From NCBI GenBank assembly GCA_023150835.1, contig JAKLKB010000008.1, positions 18,361 through 82,360 of the forward strand: a stretch of DNA of 64,000 nucleotides, in the 5' to 3' direction. Below are positions 24,120 to 32,783 of this stretch, piece after piece. Source of the stretch: Myxococcota bacterium (GTDB taxonomy: Bacteria > Myxococcota_C > UBA6777). Below the pieces are notes generated by a model that was not told where the DNA came from, searched no databases, and saw nothing but the letters and a program-made list of their open reading frames with translations. Each line of letters opens with the position of its first letter. Within the stretch, counting starts at the first letter, position 1. A program made the position numbers and the translations under genes.

Positions 24120-27100
24120 TCAGGAGGGCGTCCGTCGGGGCGGCGCGGGTTGAGAGGAGGGGGAGGATCGGAAAAAGGGGGGCGGTGCGGAAGGGGTCGG
24201 ATTATTCGGTGGGATGGGTCGAGTGGAGGGTGTTGGATGGGGGAGTGAAGCGGGTTGAGTAGAGGGGGAGAGTTGAAGGGTGCGTTGAACGAGTTGTCGG
24301 TTTGGGTGAGAAAGAGAGCGGCGGAGTTGTTCGATGTCTAGGGGGCCGCCGAGTTTTTTGAGAGCGATGCGTGCGGCTTTTTTGAGTTGTGGATCGGGAT
24401 CGTTGGGTTGCCGGAGCAGTGCGGGGATGGCTTTGGCTGCGGCAGGGCCGATCTCGCCGATGGCACGGGCGGCACGCCATCGAATGAATGGGCTGCGATC
24501 TTCGAGGAGCAGGATCAGGTCGTCGAGCGCGGGGAGGGCAGCAGGGCCGAGGAGCGCAAGAGATTCTGTGGCTCTCCAGCGAAGTTGTGTAAAGGAGTGC
24601 TTGAGGGCGCGGCGAAGGCTAGGCAACAGAGGCAAAAGAGTTCGTGGTTGGGCGTTGAGGATATCGAGGACGCGCACGCGGATGATTAAGTGAGGGTGTT
24701 CGATGGCGCGGAGGAGATGAGGGATCGCTCGGGTTTTTTGTCGCAGTAAGGCGCGTCGGGCTTCGTGCCATGCGCGGCGTCGGCGGAGAGCAAAGATCAA
24801 GTTCGGGACAAGAGGTGTGGCGTGATGTGGGATCTCGGCGAGTGTTGCGCAAGATTCGCGGGCAATACGCGGGTTAGGCGAATGAAGGGCGCGTTGGAGG
24901 TGGGGAAGGGCATGGGGGATATCTTGTTGAAGCAGAGCGATCAGGCTGTGTTGGAGAGAACTATCGGTGTGTGGAGCGCCCATGAGTTGTATCAGGTGGG
25001 GGAAGACAGGAGCGATCGCGGCTTTGTGCGTTCGCAGCGTTTGGATGGCTTTTTCTTGGACGTTGCGGTCTGCGTGTGTGAGCGCATAGGCAAGGAGCGA
25101 AAGGTTGTGTGGGGCGTGTGCTTCGATCTCGTCCCAACGAGCGATCTTTTGGTGGGCAGGCGCATGATCGAGAAACTCTGCAAGAGGCCGTTGTTCGGTC
25201 GGAATAGCCTGTCGCATCAAAAAGCGTTGTGCGCGGTAGTAGGCTTGGCGGAGGGCTTGGGGATCTTGTTTGGGATCGAGTGCGCGCAGGGCAAGGGCGG
25301 CCGTCTTTTGGACGATCAAGGAAGGATCGCGCAGGGTTTTTTGCAGCAAAGCAAGCAGATCGGGGCGGGAGAGGCCGCGCAAAAGCAGACTTTTGAGGGC
25401 TTCGTTGCGAACGAGTTCGTCTTCGTCGGCAAGGGCTTGTTTGAGGCGCTCAAGGATCTGTGTTGCGTGTGGTGTGTGATGCGGGAGAATTTTTCCAAGA
25501 ATTCGGACTGTGTCTTGGCGAACTTTCCAATGGATATCGCGGGTTGCCTCGAACAGATCGAAAAGCAGAGGAGCCGCTTTTTCTCCCATGTGTTCGATGG
25601 CTTGGGTGGCGACGGCGCGGTAGCGAAAGTCTGGCGACTGGAGGGTTTGTCGGAATAGGGCGAGGACGCTAGGTGTGGGGATTTGGAGGCGCCCGAGAGA
25701 CAAGAGGGCTTGGCGGGTGATGTAGAAAGGGGAGCGTCGGGCAAGTTGAAGAAGTTCAGGAAGTGTGATTCGAGAAAAACTCGGGATGTCACCGAGTGTT
25801 TGAACGATACGCATTTGGATACGATGATGCTGTCCACGCAAGAGAGAGAGGATGCTTGGGACAGCGAGAGGACCGATCGCGCTGAAGATCTGTGCGATCT
25901 TGTGTTGGACACGTTGGGTTCCGTATCGGTCGAGGGCGGCGATGATCTCGGGGAGAGCGTGCAGCGCATAAGCAGGATGGGGCTGCAAAGCGCGTAGGGC
26001 AAAGAAGACGTGGGGTTCTTTTTTTGTGATATGAAGGAGTTTTTTCCATGCAAAAAAAGAAGAATCGTCGAGCAATTTTGAGGAATAAACTCTTGCGGCG
26101 TAAAGAAGATCTTCGGGATCTTGGGTGAATTGAAAGAAGCGCTTGAGGGGAGGCTGGAGGGTGGAGGGGGGGAGTTGTAGACGAGGCAGGCTGCGCAAGG
26201 CGTGTTGGCGGACTTGAAAGCTTGGGTCGTAGAGAAGAGCAAATAGCGCAGGTGCGGCAGGTTGGGCTTTCGGTCCGATTTTTCCGAGCGCCCAAGCAGA
26301 AGTGCGTCGGATCTGCCATTGGGCAGCGTGCGTGGCTCGGATCAGGTCTTGGAGTGCGGGGGAAGCGGCGGGGCCGAAGAGTCCGAGAGTATAGGCTGCG
26401 TTCGCACGTTGGCGCCAATGTCCGTCCTGCAAGGCGATACGAAGGGCAGGAAGAACTTTGGGGCCGATCTTGTGGAGTGTTTTTGTGGAGGCGTCTCGCA
26501 CGGATTTGACAGGATCATTGAGTCGAAAGAGCAGAGGTAGGCGAAGAGAATAAGCCAGCACACCGAGTTTTCCAGCGATCTTGATCCCACGTCGGCGAAG
26601 ATCGGCAGAAGGGGAGTGCAGGAGTACGCGGATGGTGGGCAAGACAAGGGGACCCATACGTGCGATGGCTTCGATGCTTTGGCCTGCAAGGTGGCGTAAT
26701 TTTAAGGTTTCCAAGAGGGTGGGGAGGGCTTGTTGGGCAAGGGGGCCGATGCGCCCGATGGCAAAGATGGCTGTGTTGCGCAGTCGGAGATCCGCTTCTT
26801 CGCGGGCGATCTGGATGAGAATGGGGGTGGCAGGCCACGCAGGGGTTCCAAAGGAGCCGATCACAAAAAGAGCAAGGGTGCGCTGTGGGATGGGTAGGGT
26901 CTCGTCTTTGGCGATGGCTTCGAGAGAAGGCAAGAGCAGCGGGCCGATGGTTCGGAGGGTTTGGATGGCCTGAGCGCGCAAGGGGCCTTTGCTTTGATGC
27001 GCGAGCAGAAAGATCTCGGGAGCAGCGGGGAGTGCGGCAGGACCGAGATCTTGGAGCAAAGGGAGGATCGCGAGATGAAGTCTCGGATGGGGAAGGCGGA

Positions 27101-27314
27101 GGGCGCGTCGCAGCGAAGGAAGGGCATACGTGCGCATTCGCTTGAAATAGTGTTGTGCTTGTTGGCGCTTTGAGGGCGAAGGGTCGAGAAGCTCGCTTAG
27201 TTTCCGATCATGGAGGGAGCGAGGCTGCGCAACAGGCGATGTACAGGCCATCTTCAAAAAGGCGCACACACCAAGGCTGAGCAACATTGTTGGAAAGCGA
27301 AGAGAGCGGTACAT
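24120..27314 (-). CDS. HEAT-repeat lipoprotein
   Basis: Large 1064-residue protein built almost entirely of HEAT/PBS-lyase-type helical repeats of 35-40 residues. Many carry the A...LG.IGP.A.PALP.L motif (for example IGRIGPLAQQALPTLLETLK and LGKIGPKAQPAAPALFALL). Such superhelices serve as protein-binding scaffolds. The N-terminus MYRSLRFPTMLLSLGVCAFL then KMACTS looks like a lipoprotein signal peptide with Cys near residue 24, so it is probably attached to a membrane facing the periplasm. The C-terminus is a Pro/Ser/Thr-rich tail. ATG 27314 has GGAG five bases upstream; the track start at 27584 overlaps the preceding gene. It follows the beta-propeller gene by 16 bases. Confidence 0.85.
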   Translation of the reverse strand: MYRSLRFPTMLLSLGVCAFLKMACTSPVAQPRSLHDRKLSELLDPSPSKRQQAQHYFKRMRTYALPSLRRALRLPHPRLHLAILPLLQDLGPAALPAAPEIFLLAHQSKGPLRAQAIQTLRTIGPLLLPSLEAIAKDETLPIPQRTLALFVIGSFGTPAWPATPILIQIAREEADLRLRNTAIFAIGRIGPLAQQALPTLLETLKLRHLAGQSIEAIARMGPLVLPTIRVLLHSPSADLRRRGIKIAGKLGVLAYSLRLPLLFRLNDPVKSVRDASTKTLHKIGPKVLPALRIALQDGHWRQRANAAYTLGLFGPAASPALQDLIRATHAAQWQIRRTSAWALGKIGPKAQPAAPALFALLYDPSFQVRQHALRSLPRLQLPPSTLQPPLKRFFQFTQDPEDLLYAARVYSSKLLDDSSFFAWKKLLHITKKEPHVFFALRALQPHPAYALHALPEIIAALDRYGTQRVQHKIAQIFSAIGPLAVPSILSLLRGQHHRIQMRIVQTLGDIPSFSRITLPELLQLARRSPFYITRQALLSLGRLQIPTPSVLALFRQTLQSPDFRYRAVATQAIEHMGEKAAPLLFDLFEATRDIHWKVRQDTVRILGKILPHHTPHATQILERLKQALADEDELVRNEALKSLLLRGLSRPDLLALLQKTLRDPSLIVQKTAALALRALDPKQDPQALRQAYYRAQRFLMRQAIPTEQRPLAEFLDHAPAHQKIARWDEIEAHAPHNLSLLAYALTHADRNVQEKAIQTLRTHKAAIAPVFPHLIQLMGAPHTDSSLQHSLIALLQQDIPHALPHLQRALHSPNPRIARESCATLAEIPHHATPLVPNLIFALRRRRAWHEARRALLRQKTRAIPHLLRAIEHPHLIIRVRVLDILNAQPRTLLPLLPSLRRALKHSFTQLRWRATESLALLGPAALPALDDLILLLEDRSPFIRWRAARAIGEIGPAAAKAIPALLRQPNDPDPQLKKAARIALKKLGGPLDIEQLRRSLSHPNRQLVQRTLQLSPSTQPASLPHPTPSTRPIPPNNPTPSAPPPFFRSSPSSQPAPPRRTPS

Positions 27315-27330
27315 CGGGGCTCCAGAGAGG

Positions 27331-28896
27331 CTAGGGGAGAGGGGGAGGCCACGCGCCCAAGCGTTGTTGGACTTCTGTGGCGAAAGATCGCAGGGCAAGG
27401 CCCTTGTGTTGGCGAAACAGAAAGCGCCCAGCTTCCAAGTCAAGCGACCACCAAGCGCGACCTGTCGAAGCGTAGAGGACGCCTTTGTCGAGCTGATCGG
27501 GGTGGATGGAAGGAAAGTCGCCAAGGAGCTGTTGTAGAGGGTCTTCGATCTGCCATGCTCCGCGAAATGTTCCACGGCGAGCATCCAAAAGCAAAAGCAG
27601 ACGGCGTTTGTTTTCCCAAGGCAGAGGGATCAGAACATGATACGCATCGCGTAAGATTTCGCCTGCAATTAAGGTCGATGCGATACGATAAGGGCGGCTG
27701 ATCCAATGGATACGGCGCGCCTGAGTGTCAAAGATGGCAAGGCGCTTTTGTTGGGGATCGGCGAGTTGCCGCAGCCATAGCGGGAAGAATCGCCAAGGCA
27801 GCACACCCCACGCAGAGCGCGTCGGGCGAAGTTGTCCCCATGTATCGTAGAAGTTGGAAACAGCGTAACCTGCGGGGAGAGCGAGTTCTTTTTTTTGTGA
27901 GCGCTGGAGATCAAAGACACGGAGTTTTCGGCAAGGTAGCACGCTGCCATTGTTGCCGATCCATAGGGCATCTTGAGCCATACCGACAAGGACGCGGTGT
28001 GGATCGAGATCGGAGATCGCCAAGGTTTTTCCTTCGCGGTGAACGGCGTTCCATTGATCGGTGTGGGTGTCATAACGAGACCACAGATGGGTTTTGCTTT
28101 GTTCTTCCCAGCGGAATCCCCACATCCCGCTTTGGTGGGTGTACAAACGCCCATCGAGCGGGAGGGATCGCAGGCCGCCGTTTTTTAGGTGAAAGCGATG
28201 GAGAGAGTGAGGTTGTTGGAGGTAAAGGTGATCACCGTGGATTTGGGGGGCACGCAAGGCTCCGCCTTGTAGCGTATGCTCCCAGCGGATCGCGCCGTTG
28301 TGTTTGGAGAGGGCGAGGATGCGTTGTTGTTGTCGATCGTGTGGGTGTTGGAGAAACAGCATCGGACCTTGTGGTGTGACGAAGAGGCCGATGTAGAGGG
28401 ACCAATCAAAGGGTTTAGGTAGGGTGAATTGCCAACGCAATGTTCCGTTTAGAAGGTTTCGTGCGTCGAGTGTGTGGTTGTGGGTGCGCCCGAGGTAGAG
28501 AGAAAGATCGTCATGTTGAAGGAGCCTTCGCTGAAGTGTGGGGATGCGTCCACGTTGCCAGCGCGGAAGGGTGATCTGCCATCGGACTTGAGGAGAAGAG
28601 GGCGGGGTCCAACGCCACAAGGCCAGATGGGTCTGTTGCGGATCGGCTTCGCGCAAAACGACGATGGCTTGGGTGTTTTGGGGAACGGTGGTTTGGATTG
28701 GCAAGACTGCGCGGATCGTTTGGCCGAGGCCCATCAAGGGAGATGTGTCAGGCAGAGCCGCGCTTTCTCGGGGAGGAGGTTTGGCGGGAAGTGGGGATCG
28801 AGTGCTTTGAGAACCTGCACAGGTCGATGTATCGGCCATCCACAGTCCGCTACCGAGCCATCCCAAGATCAACCAATGCCACTGTTTTGCCACCAT
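27331..28896 (-). CDS. Exported PQQ-like beta-propeller protein
   Basis: A 521-residue protein starting with a signal-type segment (WHWLILGWLGSGLWMADTSTC) and continuing as repeated strands. Blades end in phrases such as LDARNLLNGTLRWQFTLPKP, LSKHNGAIRWEHTLQGG, DTQARRIHWISRP and LDLEAGRFLFRQH. The D..tG.l.W pattern is typical of PQQ/BamB-like propellers. No PQQ-binding catalytic residues are obvious, so a binding rather than dehydrogenase role is likely. ATG 28896 has GGAG seven bases upstream. It is the first gene of a two-gene operon with the HEAT lipoprotein, so the two may form a periplasmic complex. Confidence 0.75.
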   Translation of the reverse strand: MVAKQWHWLILGWLGSGLWMADTSTCAGSQSTRSPLPAKPPPRESAALPDTSPLMGLGQTIRAVLPIQTTVPQNTQAIVVLREADPQQTHLALWRWTPPSSPQVRWQITLPRWQRGRIPTLQRRLLQHDDLSLYLGRTHNHTLDARNLLNGTLRWQFTLPKPFDWSLYIGLFVTPQGPMLFLQHPHDRQQQRILALSKHNGAIRWEHTLQGGALRAPQIHGDHLYLQQPHSLHRFHLKNGGLRSLPLDGRLYTHQSGMWGFRWEEQSKTHLWSRYDTHTDQWNAVHREGKTLAISDLDPHRVLVGMAQDALWIGNNGSVLPCRKLRVFDLQRSQKKELALPAGYAVSNFYDTWGQLRPTRSAWGVLPWRFFPLWLRQLADPQQKRLAIFDTQARRIHWISRPYRIASTLIAGEILRDAYHVLIPLPWENKRRLLLLLDARRGTFRGAWQIEDPLQQLLGDFPSIHPDQLDKGVLYASTGRAWWSLDLEAGRFLFRQHKGLALRSFATEVQQRLGAWPPPLP

Positions 28897-29080
28897 GGAG
28901 GTACTCCGTCCTGCTGCGGGGGGCGCTTTGGTCACGTTACGGGAAAAGATCTTACGCATCTTGCCCTGTGGAAGCAACGCTTTTGATTTGTGTGGTTCGC
29001 CTTCTGACGGGATGATCCGCTTGCGGTGTAAGTGTGTTGTGGTATCTTTCGCGGGGATCGGCCAAGCGAAGGAGCGCAGT

Positions 29081-31057
29081 ATGTCCGAAGCATCGACTCA
29101 ACGCATCTGTCACCAGTGTCAAGCGAATCTGCCTATCGAGGCGCGTTTTTGTTTGTTTTGTGGTGCAGCGCAGCCTGTCGGACAGGGGGCTGCGCCGAGC
29201 CCTGCGAAGCAACAGGCCGAGGCTTTCGGCAAAGCACCGACCGCAGACAGGGGGCAGCACGACACTTCTTTGGGGGAGATCGACGTGGGTGCAGCGACGT
29301 GGGTGGATATCTCGAACGATCGCGAACATACCGAAGGCTTGAGGAAAACAGAGGAATTGGGGCAAAAAACGGACGAGCAAACAACGCTTGAAGCGTTGGG
29401 ATCGGGTTCGACGTGGAGTCCTGCGCTTGTCGCAGCACGTCCGTTGGGGACACCTTCGGGAGAGCGTTACGACGGTCGGTTGCGTGTGGGGGATCGGATC
29501 GGTGGGCATTATGAGATCGTGGGTGTCTTGGGTGAGGGGGGGATGGGGGTGGTGTATGGTGCGCACGATCACAAAGCCCAACGAGAGGTCGCGATCAAGA
29601 CGCTGCATGCAAACCTGCTTGGCGATGCGGGAATTCGTCAGCGGTTTTTGCGTGAGGCGCGGGTGATGTCGACGTGGTCTCACCCAAATATCGTCCAAGT
29701 CTTTGATCGAATTGACGAACCAACGATCTTGGCGATGGTGATGGAGCGTGTAGACGGGATGACCTTGACGCAGTACCTCAAGCAATGGGGCGGGCAGATG
29801 CCTTTTGAGGAGATGCGGGAGATCTTTTTGCCGATCCTTGATGCGGCGGCAGAAGCCCACCGACACGGGATTATCCATCGCGATATCAAGCCCGACAACA
29901 TCTTGCTGGCGCGGGGAGTCAAGCGCATGGTCCCGAAGGTCGCCGACTTTGGGTTGGCCAAGATCCTCGAAGGGACGACCTACACCGTCACGGGGGCTTT
30001 GTTGGGGACTTGTTTGTATATGTCCCCCGAACAAGCCCAGAGTCAGCGCGCTTTAGATCACCGCTCGGATATCTACTCGTTGGGGATCTGCTTGTATCAG
30101 CTTTGTACAGGGCGTTGCCCCTTTATGGATGCCAATCATTTCTCCCTGATGATGGCACATGTCCACCAAGTCCCGCCTTCTCCTCGTCTTTTTCGGGCAG
30201 ATCTACCCGATGAAGTCGAGGCTTTGATCATGGAGACGTTGGCCAAGTCTCCCGAACAGCGGCCTGCTTCTTGTGAGGTGTTTCGTGATCGATTGCAACA
30301 AGCGCTGGATCATCTGCCTTTGGCTTCACCACCTTCTTCTTCGCGCCAGTTGTTGCCTGTGATGGTCGCTGCGGGAGCAGAGATGCGCTTGGTGCCTGCG
30401 GGGAATTTTTTGATGGGCAATGAGCGAAGAGAGATCTTCTTAGATGATTTTTACATGGACACTTATCCTGTGACAAATCGCTTGTTTCAGGTCTTTTTGG
30501 AGGCGACAGGTTATGGTCCGCGTGATCGAGAAGCGCATCGCTTTTTGGTGCATTGGGGGGCAGGGCGCAAGTGCCCGTCGCATCTTGCGGATCATCCCGT
30601 CGTTTATGTTTCTTGGTACGATGCAAGGGCCTATGCTGCGTGGGCAGGCAAGATGCTTCCTTCGGAGGCGCAGTGGGAAAAAGCAGCCCGAGGACAGGAT
30701 GGCCGAAAATACCCTTGGGGACGGGATGATCCCGACGATCTTCGTGCAAACTTTCACCGACGATCCCAAGGCACCCGTTCTGTGCATCTGTCCCCAAAGG
30801 GCGTTTCGGTGTACGGGATACAAGACTTGGCTGGAAACGTGTGGGAGTGGTGTGAAGACGTCGATGATCCGGCCTTTTATGCAAAGGGGCCGACGCACAA
30901 TCCCCGCAACGTGATGCGCTCGGAAGAGGCCCGCTTTGTTTTGCGCGGAGGTTCTTGGATCTACAATGCGCGTGCGCTGCGTACGACCGCCCGTTTTAGC
31001 CACGAACCCACCGCACGCCTTGAAGACGTCGGGTTCCGTTGTCTCCGCTTGCCGTAA
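29081..31057 (+). CDS. Ser/Thr kinase with zinc ribbon and C-terminal formylglycine-type (FGE-sulfatase) domain
   Basis: Three-part protein of 658 residues. A zinc ribbon occupies the N-terminus: CHQC and CLFC with Cys 10, 13, 24 and 27. After a polar linker comes a Hanks kinase at about 140-400, with GEGGMGVVYGAHD, VAIK, HRDIKPDNILL and DFGLAKI. The C-terminal domain at about 425-655 has VPAGNFLMGNERREIFLDDF, PVVYVSWYDARAYAAW, PSEAQWEKAARG, AGNVWEWCEDV and LRGGSWIYNARALR. It belongs to the FGE-sulfatase fold, but the usual active-site cysteines after GGSW are absent, so it is probably a binding module. ATG 29081 follows AAGGAGC. It is divergent from the beta-propeller gene. No membrane helix seen. 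Confidence 0.92.
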   Translation: MSEASTQRICHQCQANLPIEARFCLFCGAAQPVGQGAAPSPAKQQAEAFGKAPTADRGQHDTSLGEIDVGAATWVDISNDREHTEGLRKTEELGQKTDEQTTLEALGSGSTWSPALVAARPLGTPSGERYDGRLRVGDRIGGHYEIVGVLGEGGMGVVYGAHDHKAQREVAIKTLHANLLGDAGIRQRFLREARVMSTWSHPNIVQVFDRIDEPTILAMVMERVDGMTLTQYLKQWGGQMPFEEMREIFLPILDAAAEAHRHGIIHRDIKPDNILLARGVKRMVPKVADFGLAKILEGTTYTVTGALLGTCLYMSPEQAQSQRALDHRSDIYSLGICLYQLCTGRCPFMDANHFSLMMAHVHQVPPSPRLFRADLPDEVEALIMETLAKSPEQRPASCEVFRDRLQQALDHLPLASPPSSSRQLLPVMVAAGAEMRLVPAGNFLMGNERREIFLDDFYMDTYPVTNRLFQVFLEATGYGPRDREAHRFLVHWGAGRKCPSHLADHPVVYVSWYDARAYAAWAGKMLPSEAQWEKAARGQDGRKYPWGRDDPDDLRANFHRRSQGTRSVHLSPKGVSVYGIQDLAGNVWEWCEDVDDPAFYAKGPTHNPRNVMRSEEARFVLRGGSWIYNARALRTTARFSHEPTARLEDVGFRCLRLP

Positions 31058-31098
31058 AAGCATCACGAAACTTCGAGGGCATAGGAGTGGTGCGGCTG

Positions 31099-31227
31099 CC
31101 AAAAAAGCCGTGTTTGCGAACGCTTAAGCGAGGGCGTTGATGGTGTGAAAAACATTGATCTGTTCGCCGATAGGGGGCCAAGGGGCGGCAGTCCCTTGTG
31201 GGGTTTGGGGTGACACCCCCACAAAAA
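31099..31227. repeat. Family B repeat
   Basis: Contains AAAAAAGCCGTGTTTGCGAA, GTGAAAAACATTGATCTGTT and GGGGCCAAGGGGC..CCCTTGTGGGG..GTGACACCCCCAC. It is an inverted-orientation copy of the 56.5 kb and 10.4 kb units. It lies in the 282-base gap between the kinase and the Sel1 gene. Confidence 0.7.
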
Positions 31228-31339
31228 CCATCCAAATGTGCAAGCTCTATCGGAAGAAAACTTGCGTCTTGTAGCGGGGTTGGGTTTGATGGGGGGACGT
31301 AGTGATTGAAGAAACACAACAAGAAAGGCCAGCGCGCTC

Positions 31340-32644
31340 ATGGAACAACAGAAAAACATCCGTATCACCGAACCTTCCCGCTGGAATGGGAGGATGGCTT
31401 GGCGTGTTGGTTGGTGGTTGGTTGGGGTTTGGTGGATCTTGAGTGGCTATGGGGGGGGGCAAGCACGCGCCAAAGGCAGCTTTCGGGACTATCAAAAGGC
31501 TTGTGAGAAAGGCAATCCCAACGGATGTTTGCAGTCGGGATATCTGCTTGAATTGGGCAAGAAAGTACCGAAAGACCCACAAGAAGCTTTGCGGATGTAT
31601 CTGCGTGCTTGTGAACTCAAGCAGGCGAGAGGATGCACAGACGCGGGGGTGATGTGGGCAAAGGGGCTTGTGGGAAAGCCTTCGATGATGAAGGCTTTAA
31701 CCCTTTACGAAAAAGGCTGTGCAGGGCGCGATCACAAAGGCTGTTTTTTGTGGGCGTTGTGGTTGGAGCGAGAGAAGCTCACACAGCCGATCGCGGCGGC
31801 GCACCAAGCCTATGAAAAAGCATGCACTTATGGATCGGGTGCGGCGTGTGTCTTGTTGGGGCGGCGCTTTGCAAGCGGGCGCTTGGCACCACGTGATCCA
31901 AAACGCGCTGCAGAATTGTTTCGCCGCGCTTGCTTGTCGCGAAATGATCATGAGGGTTGTGCGCGTTGGTCGATCTTTCTTGATCGTGGGGTCGGTGGGA
32001 CCGCCGATCCCGCGTTGGCTCAGCGCAATTGGAAGTGGTCTTGTGAGAAAAAGTATGGCTTTGCGTGTACGTTGTTGGGGGCGAGTTTTCGTGATGGACG
32101 TATCGGGAAACCTTCTCCCGCCAAGGCCGCCAAGATGTTTCGCTTGGGTTGCCGTTTGCGCGATCCAAACGGTTGTATGCTGTTGGCTCGCCTTTATGAA
32201 GGCGGTTCGGGAGCCAAAGCCTCCCAAGGAAAATCGAGTCGCCAAGCCCAAGAACTCTACCAAAAAGCCTGCCGTCTCGGTATGCACCAAGCCTGTTTTA
32301 CGCTTGCAGTGAATTACGAAAAAGGATCTGGCTTACGAAAAAATCGAGATCTCTCTCTCAAGATGTACGAAAAATCTTGTGAGCTAGGTTCTGGAATCGG
32401 CTGCTATGCTTTGGCATTTCATCTGCAAGCAGGCCCCCCACAAATCTCTAACGAAAAAAAGAAAAAGCCTAAAAAAAACAAAAAGAGATCACGCCCAAAA
32501 AAGAGTTCAAGATCCGCCTCGGCGGTTTCTTCGCCCAGACCGGCCTATGAGGTCCCAGAAGCCAAAGTCTTGCGCCTTGTGCAGCGTGCTTGTGCCTTGG
32601 GGTACGCGCTTGCGTGCAAAGTAGAAAAAATTCGCGAGCCATAG
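31340..32644 (+). CDS. Exported Cys-rich Sel1-repeat protein
   Basis: A 434-residue protein with an N-terminal hydrophobic signal/anchor (RVGWWLVGVWWILSGYGGGQ). It then has about ten Sel1-like repeats of 36-38 residues. Each contains ..A...Y.KAC..G...GC..LG..Y.., for example MYLRACELKQARGCTDAGVM and MYEKSCELGSGIGCYALAF. Paired cysteines recur at the helix ends, the pattern of disulfide-bridged HcpA-type Sel1 proteins outside the cytoplasm. The last 60 residues are Lys/Ser-rich (KKKPKKNKKRSRPKKSSRS) with one more Cys-containing helix pair. Sel1 arrays usually mediate protein-protein contacts, often near kinases; here a kinase gene lies upstream on the same strand. Confidence 0.85.
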   Translation: MEQQKNIRITEPSRWNGRMAWRVGWWLVGVWWILSGYGGGQARAKGSFRDYQKACEKGNPNGCLQSGYLLELGKKVPKDPQEALRMYLRACELKQARGCTDAGVMWAKGLVGKPSMMKALTLYEKGCAGRDHKGCFLWALWLEREKLTQPIAAAHQAYEKACTYGSGAACVLLGRRFASGRLAPRDPKRAAELFRRACLSRNDHEGCARWSIFLDRGVGGTADPALAQRNWKWSCEKKYGFACTLLGASFRDGRIGKPSPAKAAKMFRLGCRLRDPNGCMLLARLYEGGSGAKASQGKSSRQAQELYQKACRLGMHQACFTLAVNYEKGSGLRKNRDLSLKMYEKSCELGSGIGCYALAFHLQAGPPQISNEKKKKPKKNKKRSRPKKSSRSASAVSSPRPAYEVPEAKVLRLVQRACALGYALACKVEKIREP

Positions 32645-32783
32645 AACAGCTTGCGGTCTTCGCAGAAGCGGCAAGCGTCGGGGTTGTACTGTGTGTGGGT
32701 CTCGGAGCAGGGGTGAAAGCGTCGAGAAAGCGTCGGCAGAGAGGGCCGCTAGAACGTTGCACTATGTGGATCGAAGCAGGGCG

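Noticed and set aside
28952-30034. 360-aa minus-strand ORF opposite the FGE-linked kinase
   Set aside because: Antisense of the kinase; no independent start or domain.
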